Of a DNA stretch of 33,218 nt, positions 20,131-27,848 are shown one piece after another; positions within the stretch are counted from its first letter, which is position 1, and the number at the start of each line of letters is the position of its first letter. Under the pieces are notes generated by a model. That model was not told the DNA's origin. It saw only the letters and a list, made by a program, of their open reading frames with translations, and did no database searches. The DNA is from Vogesella urethralis. GTDB taxonomy: Bacteria; Pseudomonadota; Gammaproteobacteria; Burkholderiales; Chromobacteriaceae. The translations under genes were made by a program, and so were the position numbers. The DNA is taken from assembly GCF_007644045.2 (NCBI RefSeq), contig NZ_VMDW02000027.1, positions 1-33,218 on the forward strand, given 5' to 3'.

Positions 20131-20973
20131 ATGAGCCATACCTTTACCGCCGCCGCCATCCAGCTGGTGTCTGGCGACGACCTGGCGGCCAACCTGGCCC
20201 GCGCCGAAGCCTGGGTGGCCGAAGCCGCCGCCACCGGCGCGCAGCTGGTGGCGCTGCCGGAATACTTTTACCTGATGCCGGAGCACGACAGCGCCCGGCT
20301 GGCGCTGGCCGAGCCGTTCGGCCACGGCCCGCTGCAGCAGCGCATGGCGGCGCTGGCCGCCCGCCACGGCGTGTGGCTGCTGGCCGGCACCCTGCCGTTG
20401 CAGGGCAGCCAGCCGCAGCGCTTTCATAACAGCAGCCTGCTGTACGGCCCGCAGGGCCAGTGCGTGGCGCGCTACGACAAACTGCACCTGTTCGGCTTTG
20501 ACGACGGCAATGAGCGCTACGCCGAGGCCGACACCATGCAGCCCGGCGACGCCATCACCAGCGCCGACACGCCGTGGGGCAGCCTGCGGCTGTCGGTATG
20601 CTACGACCTGCGCTTTCCCGAGCTGTACCGCCAGGCGCCGGCGCCGGTGCTGATCAGCGTACCGGCCGCCTTTACCCACACCACCGGGCAAGCACACTGG
20701 GAACTGCTGCTGCGCGCCCGCGCCGTCGAAAACCTGGCCTTCGTCATCGCCCCCGGCCAGGGCGGGGTGCACCCCGGCGGCAAACGCACCTTCGGCCACA
20801 GCATGATCATCGACCCCTGGGGCCAGGTTCTGGCCTGCCACGCCGCGGGCGAGGGCATGGCGGTGGCCACACTCGATACCCACAGGCAACAGACCTGGCG
20901 CACGCGCCTGCCGGCCTTGCAGCACCGTCGCTTCACCAGCCCTTCCTTCATTGCTACCCAGGAGAAACCATGA
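20131..20973 (+). CDS. Nitrilase-superfamily amidase (Nit1/YbeM- or omega-amidase-like)
   Basis: A 280-residue carbon-nitrogen hydrolase with the full Glu-Lys-Cys triad: E44 (ALPEYF), K117 (RYDKLHLF) and C157 (SVCYDLRFPELYR). The segment KRTFGHSMIIDPWG resembles deaminated-glutathione amidases (Nit1/YbeM), while omega-amidases that hydrolyse alpha-ketoglutaramate or alpha-ketosuccinamate are close relatives. Both roles make sense beside a transaminase: one removes the keto-amide by-product, the other repairs glutathione damaged by transaminase side reactions. GGAG directly follows the aminotransferase stop and precedes the ATG at 20131. The last four bases overlap the next gene (ATGA, 20970-20973), indicating translational coupling. 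Confidence 0.88.
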   Translation: MSHTFTAAAIQLVSGDDLAANLARAEAWVAEAAATGAQLVALPEYFYLMPEHDSARLALAEPFGHGPLQQRMAALAARHGVWLLAGTLPLQGSQPQRFHNSSLLYGPQGQCVARYDKLHLFGFDDGNERYAEADTMQPGDAITSADTPWGSLRLSVCYDLRFPELYRQAPAPVLISVPAAFTHTTGQAHWELLLRARAVENLAFVIAPGQGGVHPGGKRTFGHSMIIDPWGQVLACHAAGEGMAVATLDTHRQQTWRTRLPALQHRRFTSPSFIATQEKP

Positions 20974-21728
20974 ACCGCCCACTTGCCCTTGCTGCCCTGC
21001 TGTTGTCGCCCCTGCTGGTACAGGCGGCTGAACCGCTGCGCATTGCCACCGACGCCACCTACCCGCCGTTCGAATACGTTGATACCGCCGGCAAGGTAGC
21101 CGGCTTCGAGGTGGATTTCGCCTACGCCGTGTGCAAGGCGATGCAAACCCCGTGTGAGGTGGTGAACCAGCCGTGGGACGGGCTGATCCCCGGCCTGCAG
21201 GCCAAGAAGTACGATGCCATCATGTCGTCGATGAACATCACCGACGAGCGCCGCAAGGTGGTGGCGTTCAGCAAGGTGTACTACCTGATGCAGAACCGCT
21301 TCGTGGCGCGCAAAGGCGTGGCGCTGACGCCGGACCTGGCCGGCAAGGTGATTGCGGTGCAAACCGGCACCCCGCAAGACCGCTTTGTCACCCAGCAGTA
21401 CAAGCAGGCCACGGTAAAACGCTACGTCAACGCGCAAGACCCGATGCTGGAGCTGACCGCCGGCCGCGCCGATTTCACCTTCGGCAACACCGTGCAGCTG
21501 CAGAAGGGCTTCCTGGATACGCCTAACGGCAAGGCGTTTGGCTTTATCGGCCCGCTGTTTGACGGCCGCAAGGACAAGGTGCTGGGTGAAGGCGTAGCAG
21601 TGGCGCTGCGCAAGCAGGACAGTGCGCTGAAGGCCCGCTTCGACCAGGCCATCGACCAGGTGAAGCAGAGCGGCGAATACGCGGCGCTGCTGAAGAAGCA
21701 CAATCTGGCCGGTTTGCTGGAGGACTGA
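20970..21728 (+). CDS. Periplasmic amino-acid-binding protein (ABC transporter, SBP family 3)
   Basis: A 252-residue solute-binding protein. It has a typical signal peptide (MNRPLALAALLLSPLLVQA, probable cleavage after residue 19 or 20). The mature protein begins EPLRIATDATYPPFEY with GKVAGFEVDF, the family 3 pattern of the Lys/Arg/Orn- and His-binding proteins, and has SSMNITDERRKVVAFS further on. It ends without a lipobox or extra domain. The start overlaps the amidase stop by four bases and AGGAGAAA precedes it. No permease or ATPase genes follow, so it must use a transporter encoded elsewhere or act in sensing. Basic or polar amino acids are the likely ligands. Confidence 0.9.
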   Translation: MNRPLALAALLLSPLLVQAAEPLRIATDATYPPFEYVDTAGKVAGFEVDFAYAVCKAMQTPCEVVNQPWDGLIPGLQAKKYDAIMSSMNITDERRKVVAFSKVYYLMQNRFVARKGVALTPDLAGKVIAVQTGTPQDRFVTQQYKQATVKRYVNAQDPMLELTAGRADFTFGNTVQLQKGFLDTPNGKAFGFIGPLFDGRKDKVLGEGVAVALRKQDSALKARFDQAIDQVKQSGEYAALLKKHNLAGLLED

Positions 21729-21855
21729 ACCGGCGCGGCGTGGCCGCCTGGCCACAGCCTGGCGGCACGCTGCAAAAAATAGTTTGCTGCAAAATTAAAT
21801 GGTGCTAAGGTAGCAGCACTGTATGAAAGTGCAGTGTTGATACGGATACGTCAGT

Positions 21856-21890
21856 CGGGCGCGGCATTTATGCCGTGCCCGTTTCCTTTT
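21856..21890 (+). terminator. Terminator-like hairpin in the leader of the ClC gene
   Basis: CGGGCGCGGCA (21856-21866) pairs with TGCCGTGCCCG (21871-21881) with one mismatch and a 4-base loop, followed by TTTCCTTTTG. It is the only good terminator candidate after the aminotransferase operon, yet lies just 24 bases before the ClC start, downstream of a possible promoter (TTGCTG at 21784-21789, TAAGGT at 21806-21811). It may end the operon or attenuate ClC expression. Confidence 0.5.
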
Positions 21891-21904
21891 GTGGAGAACA
21901 CACC

Positions 21905-23233
21905 ATGCAAGACGTGCTGCGCCGCCTGCAACGCCTGTGGTTACTGGTGCATTGGCGCACCTGGCAGGGCCGCGCGGTAATCTGGGGTGGGGCCACGCTG
22001 GCCTCGCTGCTGATTGTGGCGTTTGCCATGCTGGTGGAGCACGCCATTGCGCTGTTCGAGGCCGCACGGAAGGCGCGGCCGTGGTTGCCGCTGCTGCTGA
22101 CGCCGGCCGGCGGCATGCTGATTGTGTGGCTGACACGGCGCTACGTTGCCGGTGCCGAGGGCAGCGGCATTCCGCAAGTGATGGCCGCCTTGCACCAGCA
22201 TCAGGACGCGGGCCACACCGGCCGGCTGGTGTCGCTGCGCATTGCCATCGGCAAGGTGCTGCTGGGGGTGCTGGGCCTGGGCGCGGGTTTTTCCAGCGGC
22301 CGCGAAGGGCCGTCCATCCAGGTGGGCGCCAGCGTGATGCACGCCATGCGCGCGTGGCTGCCGGCCCGCTTTCCGGTGCGGCCTTACGACCTCATTCTGG
22401 CCGGTGGTGCCGCCGGCATTGCCGCGGCCTTCAATACGCCGCTGGCCGGCATCGTGTTCGCCATCGAAGAGCTGGGACGCAAGTTCGAGGCGCGTACCAA
22501 CGGCGTGCTGCTGGCTGCCATCATCCTGGCCGGCGTGATCGCGGTGGCGCTGCAGGGCAACTACACCTACTTTGGCCGCATCAGCATTCCGCTGGCCGAT
22601 AGCCGGCTGGCGGTACCCATCCTGATGAGCGGCGTCATTGGCGGCCTGGCAGGCGGCTTGTTCTCGCGCGCCATGCTGGCCGGCATGCGGCCGTGGCCGG
22701 GTTGGCCTGGCTGGTTGCGTAGCCGCCACCCGGTGTGGTTTGCCGGGGCGTGCGGCCTGCTGGTGGCGGTGCTGGGCTATGTGTCCGACGGCGCCGCGCA
22801 CGGCAGCGGCTACCAGGCCACGCGCCTGGCGCTGGAGGGCACGCAGCCGCTGGCGCCGTTCTATGCGCTGCAAAAAATGCTGGCGACGCTGCTGTCGTAC
22901 TTTTCCGGCATTCCGGGCGGCATTTTTGCGCCCAGCCTGGCCGTTGGCGCCGGCCTGGGGCAAGACCTGGCCAACCTGGGGCTGGGGCAAGTCAGCAGCA
23001 GCACCTGGATTGCGCTATCGATGGCGGCGTTTCTGGCGGCGGTAACGCAGGCGCCGATGACGGCGTTCGTGATCGTGATGGAGATGATCGATGGCCACGC
23101 ACTGGTGGTGAGCCTGATAGCCAGTGCCTTTCTGGCCAGCCTGGTGTCGCGCAGCCTCAGCCCGCCGCTGTACCACACGCTGGCGCAGCGCTACCTGCCG
23201 CCACGCGATTCAGCCCGCCGCCCGCCGGCATAG
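21905..23233 (+). CDS. ClC-family chloride channel/transporter
   Basis: A 442-residue membrane protein with the ClC anion-pathway motifs in order: GSGIP (S87), GREGP with gating glutamate E134, GGIFAP near residues 338-343, and the pore tyrosine Y423 (PPLYHTL). These are Cl-type motifs, not those of fluoride-specific ClC-F proteins. No C-terminal CBS pair. Bacterial members exchange Cl- for H+ or conduct Cl- and aid acid tolerance. The Glu that separates exchangers from channels (E203 of E. coli ClcA) could not be placed with certainty. TGGAG lies 9 bases before the ATG at 21905. The 3' end overlaps the convergent LysR gene by 24 bases. Confidence 0.9.
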   Translation: MQDVLRRLQRLWLLVHWRTWQGRAVIWGGATLASLLIVAFAMLVEHAIALFEAARKARPWLPLLLTPAGGMLIVWLTRRYVAGAEGSGIPQVMAALHQHQDAGHTGRLVSLRIAIGKVLLGVLGLGAGFSSGREGPSIQVGASVMHAMRAWLPARFPVRPYDLILAGGAAGIAAAFNTPLAGIVFAIEELGRKFEARTNGVLLAAIILAGVIAVALQGNYTYFGRISIPLADSRLAVPILMSGVIGGLAGGLFSRAMLAGMRPWPGWPGWLRSRHPVWFAGACGLLVAVLGYVSDGAAHGSGYQATRLALEGTQPLAPFYALQKMLATLLSYFSGIPGGIFAPSLAVGAGLGQDLANLGLGQVSSSTWIALSMAAFLAAVTQAPMTAFVIVMEMIDGHALVVSLIASAFLASLVSRSLSPPLYHTLAQRYLPPRDSARRPPA

Positions 23234-24079
23234 CGCATCCACCAGCCACGGCACGTCGGGCGCCACGCTGCCGTCGTCCGGCAGGATGAAGTGGTAGCCC
23301 TGCAGCGCCACCGCCTGCGGCAACGCTTGTACCAGCGTGCCGCTGGCCAGTTCGCCGGCCACCAGCAAGGGGTTGGCCAGTGCGATGCCCTTGTGCGCCA
23401 GGCACGCATCCAGCGTCTGGTCGGCGCTGAAATACACCGTTTGCGGCTGGAGCCGTACGTGCACCCCGTGTGCGGCCAACCATAGCTGCCACCAGTCGCC
23501 ATCGTCTTCGTGGATCAGCGTGTGTTGCAGCAGGTCGCTCACTTGCCGCGGGGCCGGGTGGCTGGCCAGATAGGCCGGCGTGCACACGGCAAACACCGGC
23601 GGCAGCGCCAGCGTGTGGTAGTAGCCGGGCAGATGGGCGATGTCGTCGGCCACCAGGCCCAGGTCGGCGTCGCCGGGGCGCAGCCGGCTGAAGGTGGCGT
23701 GCGGCTCGATGGCCAGCCGCAGGCCGGGGCGCTCGGCCAGCAAGCCATCCAGCAACGGCGCCAGCCAGCGCCGCGCCAGCCCTGGCACCACCATCAGCCG
23801 CAACAGCCCCCCGCCTTGCAGCTGCTGGCTGGCGGCGGCCAACTCGTCCAGCAGGCGGCTGGCGGTGGCCAGATACTGCGTGCCGGCGGCGGTAGTGACC
23901 ACGCCACGTGCGTTGCGCTGGAACAGCGCCACCCCCAGCCAGTCTTCCAGCTGCCGCACATGGCGGCCGATGGCCGGCTGCGTGACGTTGAGCTCGCGCG
24001 CGGCAGCGACAAAGCTGCCCAGCCGGGCGGCGGCCTCAAAGGCGCGAACACTGTTAAGCGGGGGCAGGCGGCGGGCCAT
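23210..24079 (-). CDS. LysR-family regulator (GcvA-like), divergent from the amine oxidoreductase gene
   Basis: A 289-residue regulator. Residues ~5-65 (LNSVRAFEAAARLGSFVAAA, then NVTQPAIGRHVRQLEDWLG) are a GcvA-like LysR helix-turn-helix. The effector domain follows (LLRLMVVPGLARRWLAPLL, GIALANPLLVAGEL). Start at ATG 24079 (MARRLPPLN) with TGGAG 6 bases upstream. The frame continues to 24184 but would overlap the divergent gene. The 103-base divergent gap holds an AT-rich inverted repeat (24092-24108). By arrangement it controls the PuuB-like/PotF-like pair. Its last 24 bases overlap the end of the ClC gene on the other strand. Confidence 0.92.
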   Translation of the reverse strand: MARRLPPLNSVRAFEAAARLGSFVAAARELNVTQPAIGRHVRQLEDWLGVALFQRNARGVVTTAAGTQYLATASRLLDELAAASQQLQGGGLLRLMVVPGLARRWLAPLLDGLLAERPGLRLAIEPHATFSRLRPGDADLGLVADDIAHLPGYYHTLALPPVFAVCTPAYLASHPAPRQVSDLLQHTLIHEDDGDWWQLWLAAHGVHVRLQPQTVYFSADQTLDACLAHKGIALANPLLVAGELASGTLVQALPQAVALQGYHFILPDDGSVAPDVPWLVDALCRRAAG

Positions 24080-24091
24080 GGTGGCTCCAGC

Positions 24092-24108
24092 TGTTAAATT
24101 AATTAACA
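24092..24108. promoter_or_regulatory. TGTTAA-N5-TTAACA inverted repeat, candidate LysR operator
   Basis: A perfect 6-base inverted repeat around ATTAA, the most AT-rich spot in a GC-rich neighbourhood. It lies 12 bases before the LysR start and 74 bases before the divergent oxidoreductase ATG. Both position and symmetry suit a LysR operator overlapping the LysR gene's own start region. Confidence 0.55.
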
Positions 24109-24182
24109 CAAGGTAGCAAAAAGCGTGTCTTGCCGGTAGCGCACTGCCGTCGCCACACTGTGGCCATACTTGTGGAGCCGCC

Positions 24183-25541
24183 ATGTACCAGCCTTTCTAC
24201 CACGCCGACCAGTACCGCCCGCAGCACACCCCGCCCAGCTACTGGCACGCCACCACGCCGCGGCCAACCCTGGCACCCGGCAGCGGCGAGCACACGGTGG
24301 ATGTCGCGATCGTGGGCGGCGGCTATTGCGGGCTGTCGGCGGCGCTGCACCTGGCGCGCGACCACGGCGCCCGCGTGGCGGTGCTGGAGGCCGGCGACAT
24401 CGGTTGGGGCGCCTCCGGCCGCAACGCCGGCTTCAACACGCTGCCCGCTACCAAGCACGACTACATCGGCCTGCAACGGGCGCTGGGCGAAGCCGGCGCC
24501 GCCGGCTTCATGGCCGCGCAGCAGGAAGCGCTGCAGCTGGTGGCCAGCCTGGCGGCGGCAGAAAGCATCGCCACCCAGGCCTGCGGCGAAGGCAGCTACG
24601 TGGTGGCGCACAGCCCGGCTGCGTGGGTGGGCCTGCAGGACGAACACCACGCCTGGCAGCGGCACACGCCGGTAGCCAGCCGGCTGCTGACGCGGGCCGA
24701 GTTTGCCGGCTGCGGCCACGCGGGGGACGCGCAGTACGGCGCGCTGCACATCCTGCACGGCGGTGGCCTGAACCCGCTGGCACTGGCCAGTGGCCTGGCG
24801 CAGGCCGCGCAGCGCCACGGTGCCATCTTGCTGCCGCAGCAAGCCGTACACGCCTGGCAGCCGCATGGCGGTGGCCACACGCTGCAGGCGGCAGACAGCG
24901 TGGTGCACGCGCGCCAGCTGCTGCTGGCCACCAACGGCTACCTGCCGGCCTGGCTGCCGCCGGTGCTGCGCCACCGCACGCTGCCGGTGATCTCCAACAT
25001 CATCGTTACCCGCCCGCTGAGCGACGCAGAGTGGGGCGCCTACGCCTACCACACTGCCACCCCGATGTTCGACACCCGCCACCTGCTGAGCTACTGGCGC
25101 AGGCTGCCCGACGGCCGCCTGCTGTTTGGCGCCCGTGGCGACCTGTGCGGCGACGACGCCAGCGGCCAGCGCCAGCGCGCCGCCTTGCAGGCACAGTTGG
25201 CCGCACGCTTTCCGGCCTGGGCCGGGGTGGATATCGATTACTTCTGGCGCGGGCTGATCGCCGTCAACCGCCGCCTGCTGCCGCAATACGGCCCGCTGCC
25301 TGGCCTGCCCGGCGTGTGGTACGCCGCCGGCTGCTTTGGCAGCGGCGTCAGCACCATGCCGTGGCTAGGGCGGGCGCTGGCGCGGGCCATGGCCGGCCAG
25401 CCACCCAGCGCCAGCGAAGCCGCCTGTGCCATGCACGGCCTGGCACCGCGGCTGCCGCCGTGGCAGGCGTGGCAGAGGCTGGGTCTGCGTCTTGCTTACA
25501 GCGCTTACGCCTGGCGCGACCGTTTCAGTGAACCTGCTTGA
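24183..25541 (+). CDS. FAD-dependent amine oxidoreductase (gamma-glutamylputrescine oxidase-like)
   Basis: A 452-residue DAO-family flavoprotein. After an N-terminal segment with SYWHATTPRP comes the FAD Rossmann motif GGGYCG (45-50), followed by the LEAGDIGWGASGRNAGF segment. GGGLNPLALASGLAQAA and, near the C-terminus, YAAGCFGSGVSTMPWLG complete the family pattern. Layout and length resemble E. coli PuuB (426 residues), which oxidises gamma-glutamylputrescine; glycine or other amine substrates remain possible. TGGAG precedes the ATG at 24183. AGGAG for the next gene overlaps its stop codon, so the two genes form an operon with a PotF-like polyamine-binding protein, which supports an amine substrate. 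Confidence 0.85.
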   Translation: MYQPFYHADQYRPQHTPPSYWHATTPRPTLAPGSGEHTVDVAIVGGGYCGLSAALHLARDHGARVAVLEAGDIGWGASGRNAGFNTLPATKHDYIGLQRALGEAGAAGFMAAQQEALQLVASLAAAESIATQACGEGSYVVAHSPAAWVGLQDEHHAWQRHTPVASRLLTRAEFAGCGHAGDAQYGALHILHGGGLNPLALASGLAQAAQRHGAILLPQQAVHAWQPHGGGHTLQAADSVVHARQLLLATNGYLPAWLPPVLRHRTLPVISNIIVTRPLSDAEWGAYAYHTATPMFDTRHLLSYWRRLPDGRLLFGARGDLCGDDASGQRQRAALQAQLAARFPAWAGVDIDYFWRGLIAVNRRLLPQYGPLPGLPGVWYAAGCFGSGVSTMPWLGRALARAMAGQPPSASEAACAMHGLAPRLPPWQAWQRLGLRLAYSAYAWRDRFSEPA

Positions 25542-25551
25542 GGAGCCCCGC

Positions 25552-26643
25552 ATGACTGCATCGATCTACCGCCCGCTGTTGGCCATCGCGCTGGCGGCTG
25601 CCAGCCTGGCTAGCCACGCCGCCGGCGTGGTGAACGTCTACAACTGGACCGACTACGTAGCCGACAACACCAACGCCAACTTCAGCCGCGCCACCGGCAT
25701 CAAGGTGCGCTACGACGTGTTCGACAGCAACGAGATCCTGCGCGCCAAGCTGATGACCGGCAAAAGCGGCTACGACGTGGTGGTGCCCTCGCACAACACG
25801 CTGGCGCTGGGCATCCGTGGCGGGCTGTTCCACCCGCTGGACAAAGCCAAGCTGCCCAACCTCAAGTACCTGGACCCGGCCATCCTGAAGATCGTCGAGC
25901 AGTTCGACCCCGGCCAGCGCTACGGCGTGCCCAATTACTGGGGCTTCAATACGGTGGGCATCAACGTGGACAAGGTGAACAAGGCGCTGGGCGGCAAGCT
26001 GCCGGCCAACCCGTGGGACCTGATCTTCAAGCCCGAGTACGCCGCCAGGCTGCAAGGCTGCGGCATCAGCGTGCTGGACTCGCCCAGCGAGTTCTTCCCC
26101 GGCGCGCTGCATTACTTCGGCTTCGACCCCAACAGCAACAAGCTGGCCGACTACCAGGCCGTGGCCGACAAGCTCAAAGCGGTGCGCCCGTACTACAAGG
26201 TGTTTTCCTCGTCCGGCTACTACAACCAGATGGCCAGCGGTGACCTGTGCGTGGCCATGGGCTACAACGGCGACTTCAACCTGGCGCGCCAGCGCGCCGA
26301 AGAAGCGCGCAACGGGGTGAAGATCCAGGCGTTGATCCCGCCCGGCGTGGACCTGTGGGTGGACATGTGGGCCATTCCGCGTGACGCGGCCAACGTCGAC
26401 AACGCCCACGCCTACATCAACGCCATGCTGGAGCCGAAAACCGCCGCCGCCAACGCCAACCACGTGGCCTACGCCACCGCAGTACTGGCCGCGCGCCCGT
26501 ACATGAAACCGGTGCTGGTCAACAACCGCACCATCTTCCCGCAAGCGGCCGACCTGCAAGGCAGCTACGTATCGCTGACGCAAGACGCCAAAACCATCAG
26601 CGGCTATACCCGCATCTGGCAGAAGCTGCGCAGTGGGCGTTAG
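25552..26643 (+). CDS. Periplasmic polyamine-binding protein (PotF/SpuD-like)
   Basis: A 363-residue solute-binding protein. It has a signal peptide at about residues 1-23 (ending ASHA). The mature start VVNVYNWTDYVADNT, then YDVVVPSHNTLA and YGVPNYWGFNTVGIN, is the typical PotF/PotD pattern; tryptophan and aspartate residues in such segments hold the polyamine. Length matches PotF (370). It starts 10 bases after the oxidoreductase stop with AGGAG between. PotG, PotH and PotI homologues do not follow: the next 550 bases are repeats and then a gene on the other strand. It must therefore use a distant transporter or serve as a sensor. Putrescine is the likely ligand by family and by neighbour. 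Confidence 0.92.
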   Translation: MTASIYRPLLAIALAAASLASHAAGVVNVYNWTDYVADNTNANFSRATGIKVRYDVFDSNEILRAKLMTGKSGYDVVVPSHNTLALGIRGGLFHPLDKAKLPNLKYLDPAILKIVEQFDPGQRYGVPNYWGFNTVGINVDKVNKALGGKLPANPWDLIFKPEYAARLQGCGISVLDSPSEFFPGALHYFGFDPNSNKLADYQAVADKLKAVRPYYKVFSSSGYYNQMASGDLCVAMGYNGDFNLARQRAEEARNGVKIQALIPPGVDLWVDMWAIPRDAANVDNAHAYINAMLEPKTAAANANHVAYATAVLAARPYMKPVLVNNRTIFPQAADLQGSYVSLTQDAKTISGYTRIWQKLRSGR

Positions 26644-26695
26644 CCAAGCCGGGCCGGAAAAGGTGGGCCGCAAGCCGGGTGTAACGGCAAGGTAA

Positions 26696-27114
26696 CCCTC
26701 ACCCCTGGCCCCTCTCCCCGAGGGAGAGGGGAAGGCTGCGCCGGTGCGGTGGCGGCGTGCCGGTCGGGCTTGTGTCAGCGTGCATTCTTGATGCGGCCAA
26801 CGTCGCAAGGCGCGGGGGCTGGTGTGGCTCCCTCACCCCAGAGGCGAAGGCTGCGTTGGTGCGGTGTCGGTGTGCCGGTCGAGCTTGTGCCCGCACGCCC
26901 GGTGCTGCGGCCAACGTTGCAAGACGCAGGGGGGGGTGAGACTCCCTCACCCCGGAGAGGAAGGCTGCGTTGGTGCGGTGTCGGTGTGTCGGTCGAGCTT
27001 GTGTCAGTACCCCTGGTGCTGCGGCCAACGTCGCAAGGCGCGGCCTGCTGGTGTGCCCCCCTCGCCCTGCGGGAGAGGGGCTGGGGGTGAGGGTGCGCTG
27101 CGGCCAACCTTGCC
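26696..27114. repeat. Mosaic repeat array A
   Basis: This fills most of the 553-base gap between the PotF-like gene and the Lrp gene. Three related units begin with CCTCACCCC at 26697, 26831 and 26944 (spacing 134 and 113). Each runs through GGCTGCG, a GGTGCGGTG-like stretch, CGGTCGAGCTTGTG, then CTGCGGCCAACGTCGCAAGG. Unit 1 has a hairpin CCCCTCTCCC/GGGAGAGGGG (26709-26731). The array closes with an inverted CTCGCCCTGCGGGAGAGG...GGGTGAGGG end and a further word copy (27100-27114). Reading frames through it are long but only reflect the repeats. I see no gene here. Confidence 0.8.
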
Positions 27115-27196
27115 TTGTATAGACCGCTGCTGTTCATGCGCCGTGCCGCATCCGCTGGCGGCCAGACGCCACCACTGCCGATACCTGCAGCCAACC

Positions 27197-27673
27197 TTAC
27201 AACGGCAGTGCGTGGGTGAGTTTGGCGGTTTCCATCGGCACTTCGGTTTTCACGCTTTGCACGCTGGCAATGCGCGTCAGCTCGTGGGCGTGGAAGTGGC
27301 GGTACGACGCCAGGTCGGTGGTGACAATGCGCAGCAGCATGTCGCATTCGCCGGCCATCACGTGGCATTCCACCACCTGCGGCATGTCGCGCACCGCCTG
27401 GATGAAGTGGTTGGTGGTGTCGGCATCTTGCGCCTTCAGCCACACGCGGGCGAACAGCGTCAGCCCGGCGCCCACCTTGCTGCCGTCCAGCACCGCCACG
27501 TAGCGGCTGATCACCCCGGCTTCTTCCAGCAGGCGCACGCGGCGCAGGCAGCTGGACGGCGACAGCCCCACCTCCCGCGCCAGCTCCACGTTCTGCAGGC
27601 GGCCGTCGCGTTGCAGCGCCTGCAGGATGCGCCGGTCAAGGTTATCCAGCTTGATCGCATCCAATTTCAACAC
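27197..27673 (-). CDS. Lrp/AsnC-family transcriptional regulator
   Basis: A regulator of 158 residues with the full Lrp plan: helix-turn-helix (LDNLDRRILQALQRDGR, LSPSSCLRRVRLLEEAGV) and RAM domain (VVECHVMAGECDMLLRIVT). Other than in most genes here, no ATG is available: the frame starts at GTG 27673 or, better placed, TTG 27664, which lies 6 bases after GAGGTG. With the TTG the protein would be 155 residues. It is divergent from the RhtB/LysE exporter at 27849, the classic arrangement for Lrp-like regulators of amino-acid export. Confidence 0.9.
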   Translation of the reverse strand: MLKLDAIKLDNLDRRILQALQRDGRLQNVELAREVGLSPSSCLRRVRLLEEAGVISRYVAVLDGSKVGAGLTLFARVWLKAQDADTTNHFIQAVRDMPQVVECHVMAGECDMLLRIVTTDLASYRHFHAHELTRIASVQSVKTEVPMETAKLTHALPL

Positions 27674-27848
27674 CTCGCAGTTTTGTGAAACAACGTTGCA
27701 TTATGGCGGCAAATGGCGCGCAGTTTGCAAGCTCATTCGAACGGCATTTGCTTACACTTTGGCTACCTGCTGCCCCCGTGTTGCACCGCCGTTTCCCCCG
27801 GCTGCGGCGCGGGTGGCAGCAGCTTTTTTGCTGCGAAAGGAGCCCGCC

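Noticed and set aside
21737-21771. Hairpin GCGTGGCCGCC/GGCGGCACGC as terminator of the aminotransferase operon
   Set aside because: It is followed by an A run, not T, on the plus strand, and the stem has a bulge.
21784-21904. Fluoride (crcB) riboswitch before the ClC gene
   Set aside because: The GGCGATGG-type conserved start is absent, and the protein has Cl-type selectivity motifs (GSGIP, GREGP), not ClC-F motifs.
26775-27100. Open frames on both strands through the repeat arrays
   Set aside because: Their products are repeats of PHPQPLSRRARG-like peptides that arise from the CCTCACCCC/GAGAGGGG units; no start signals or families.
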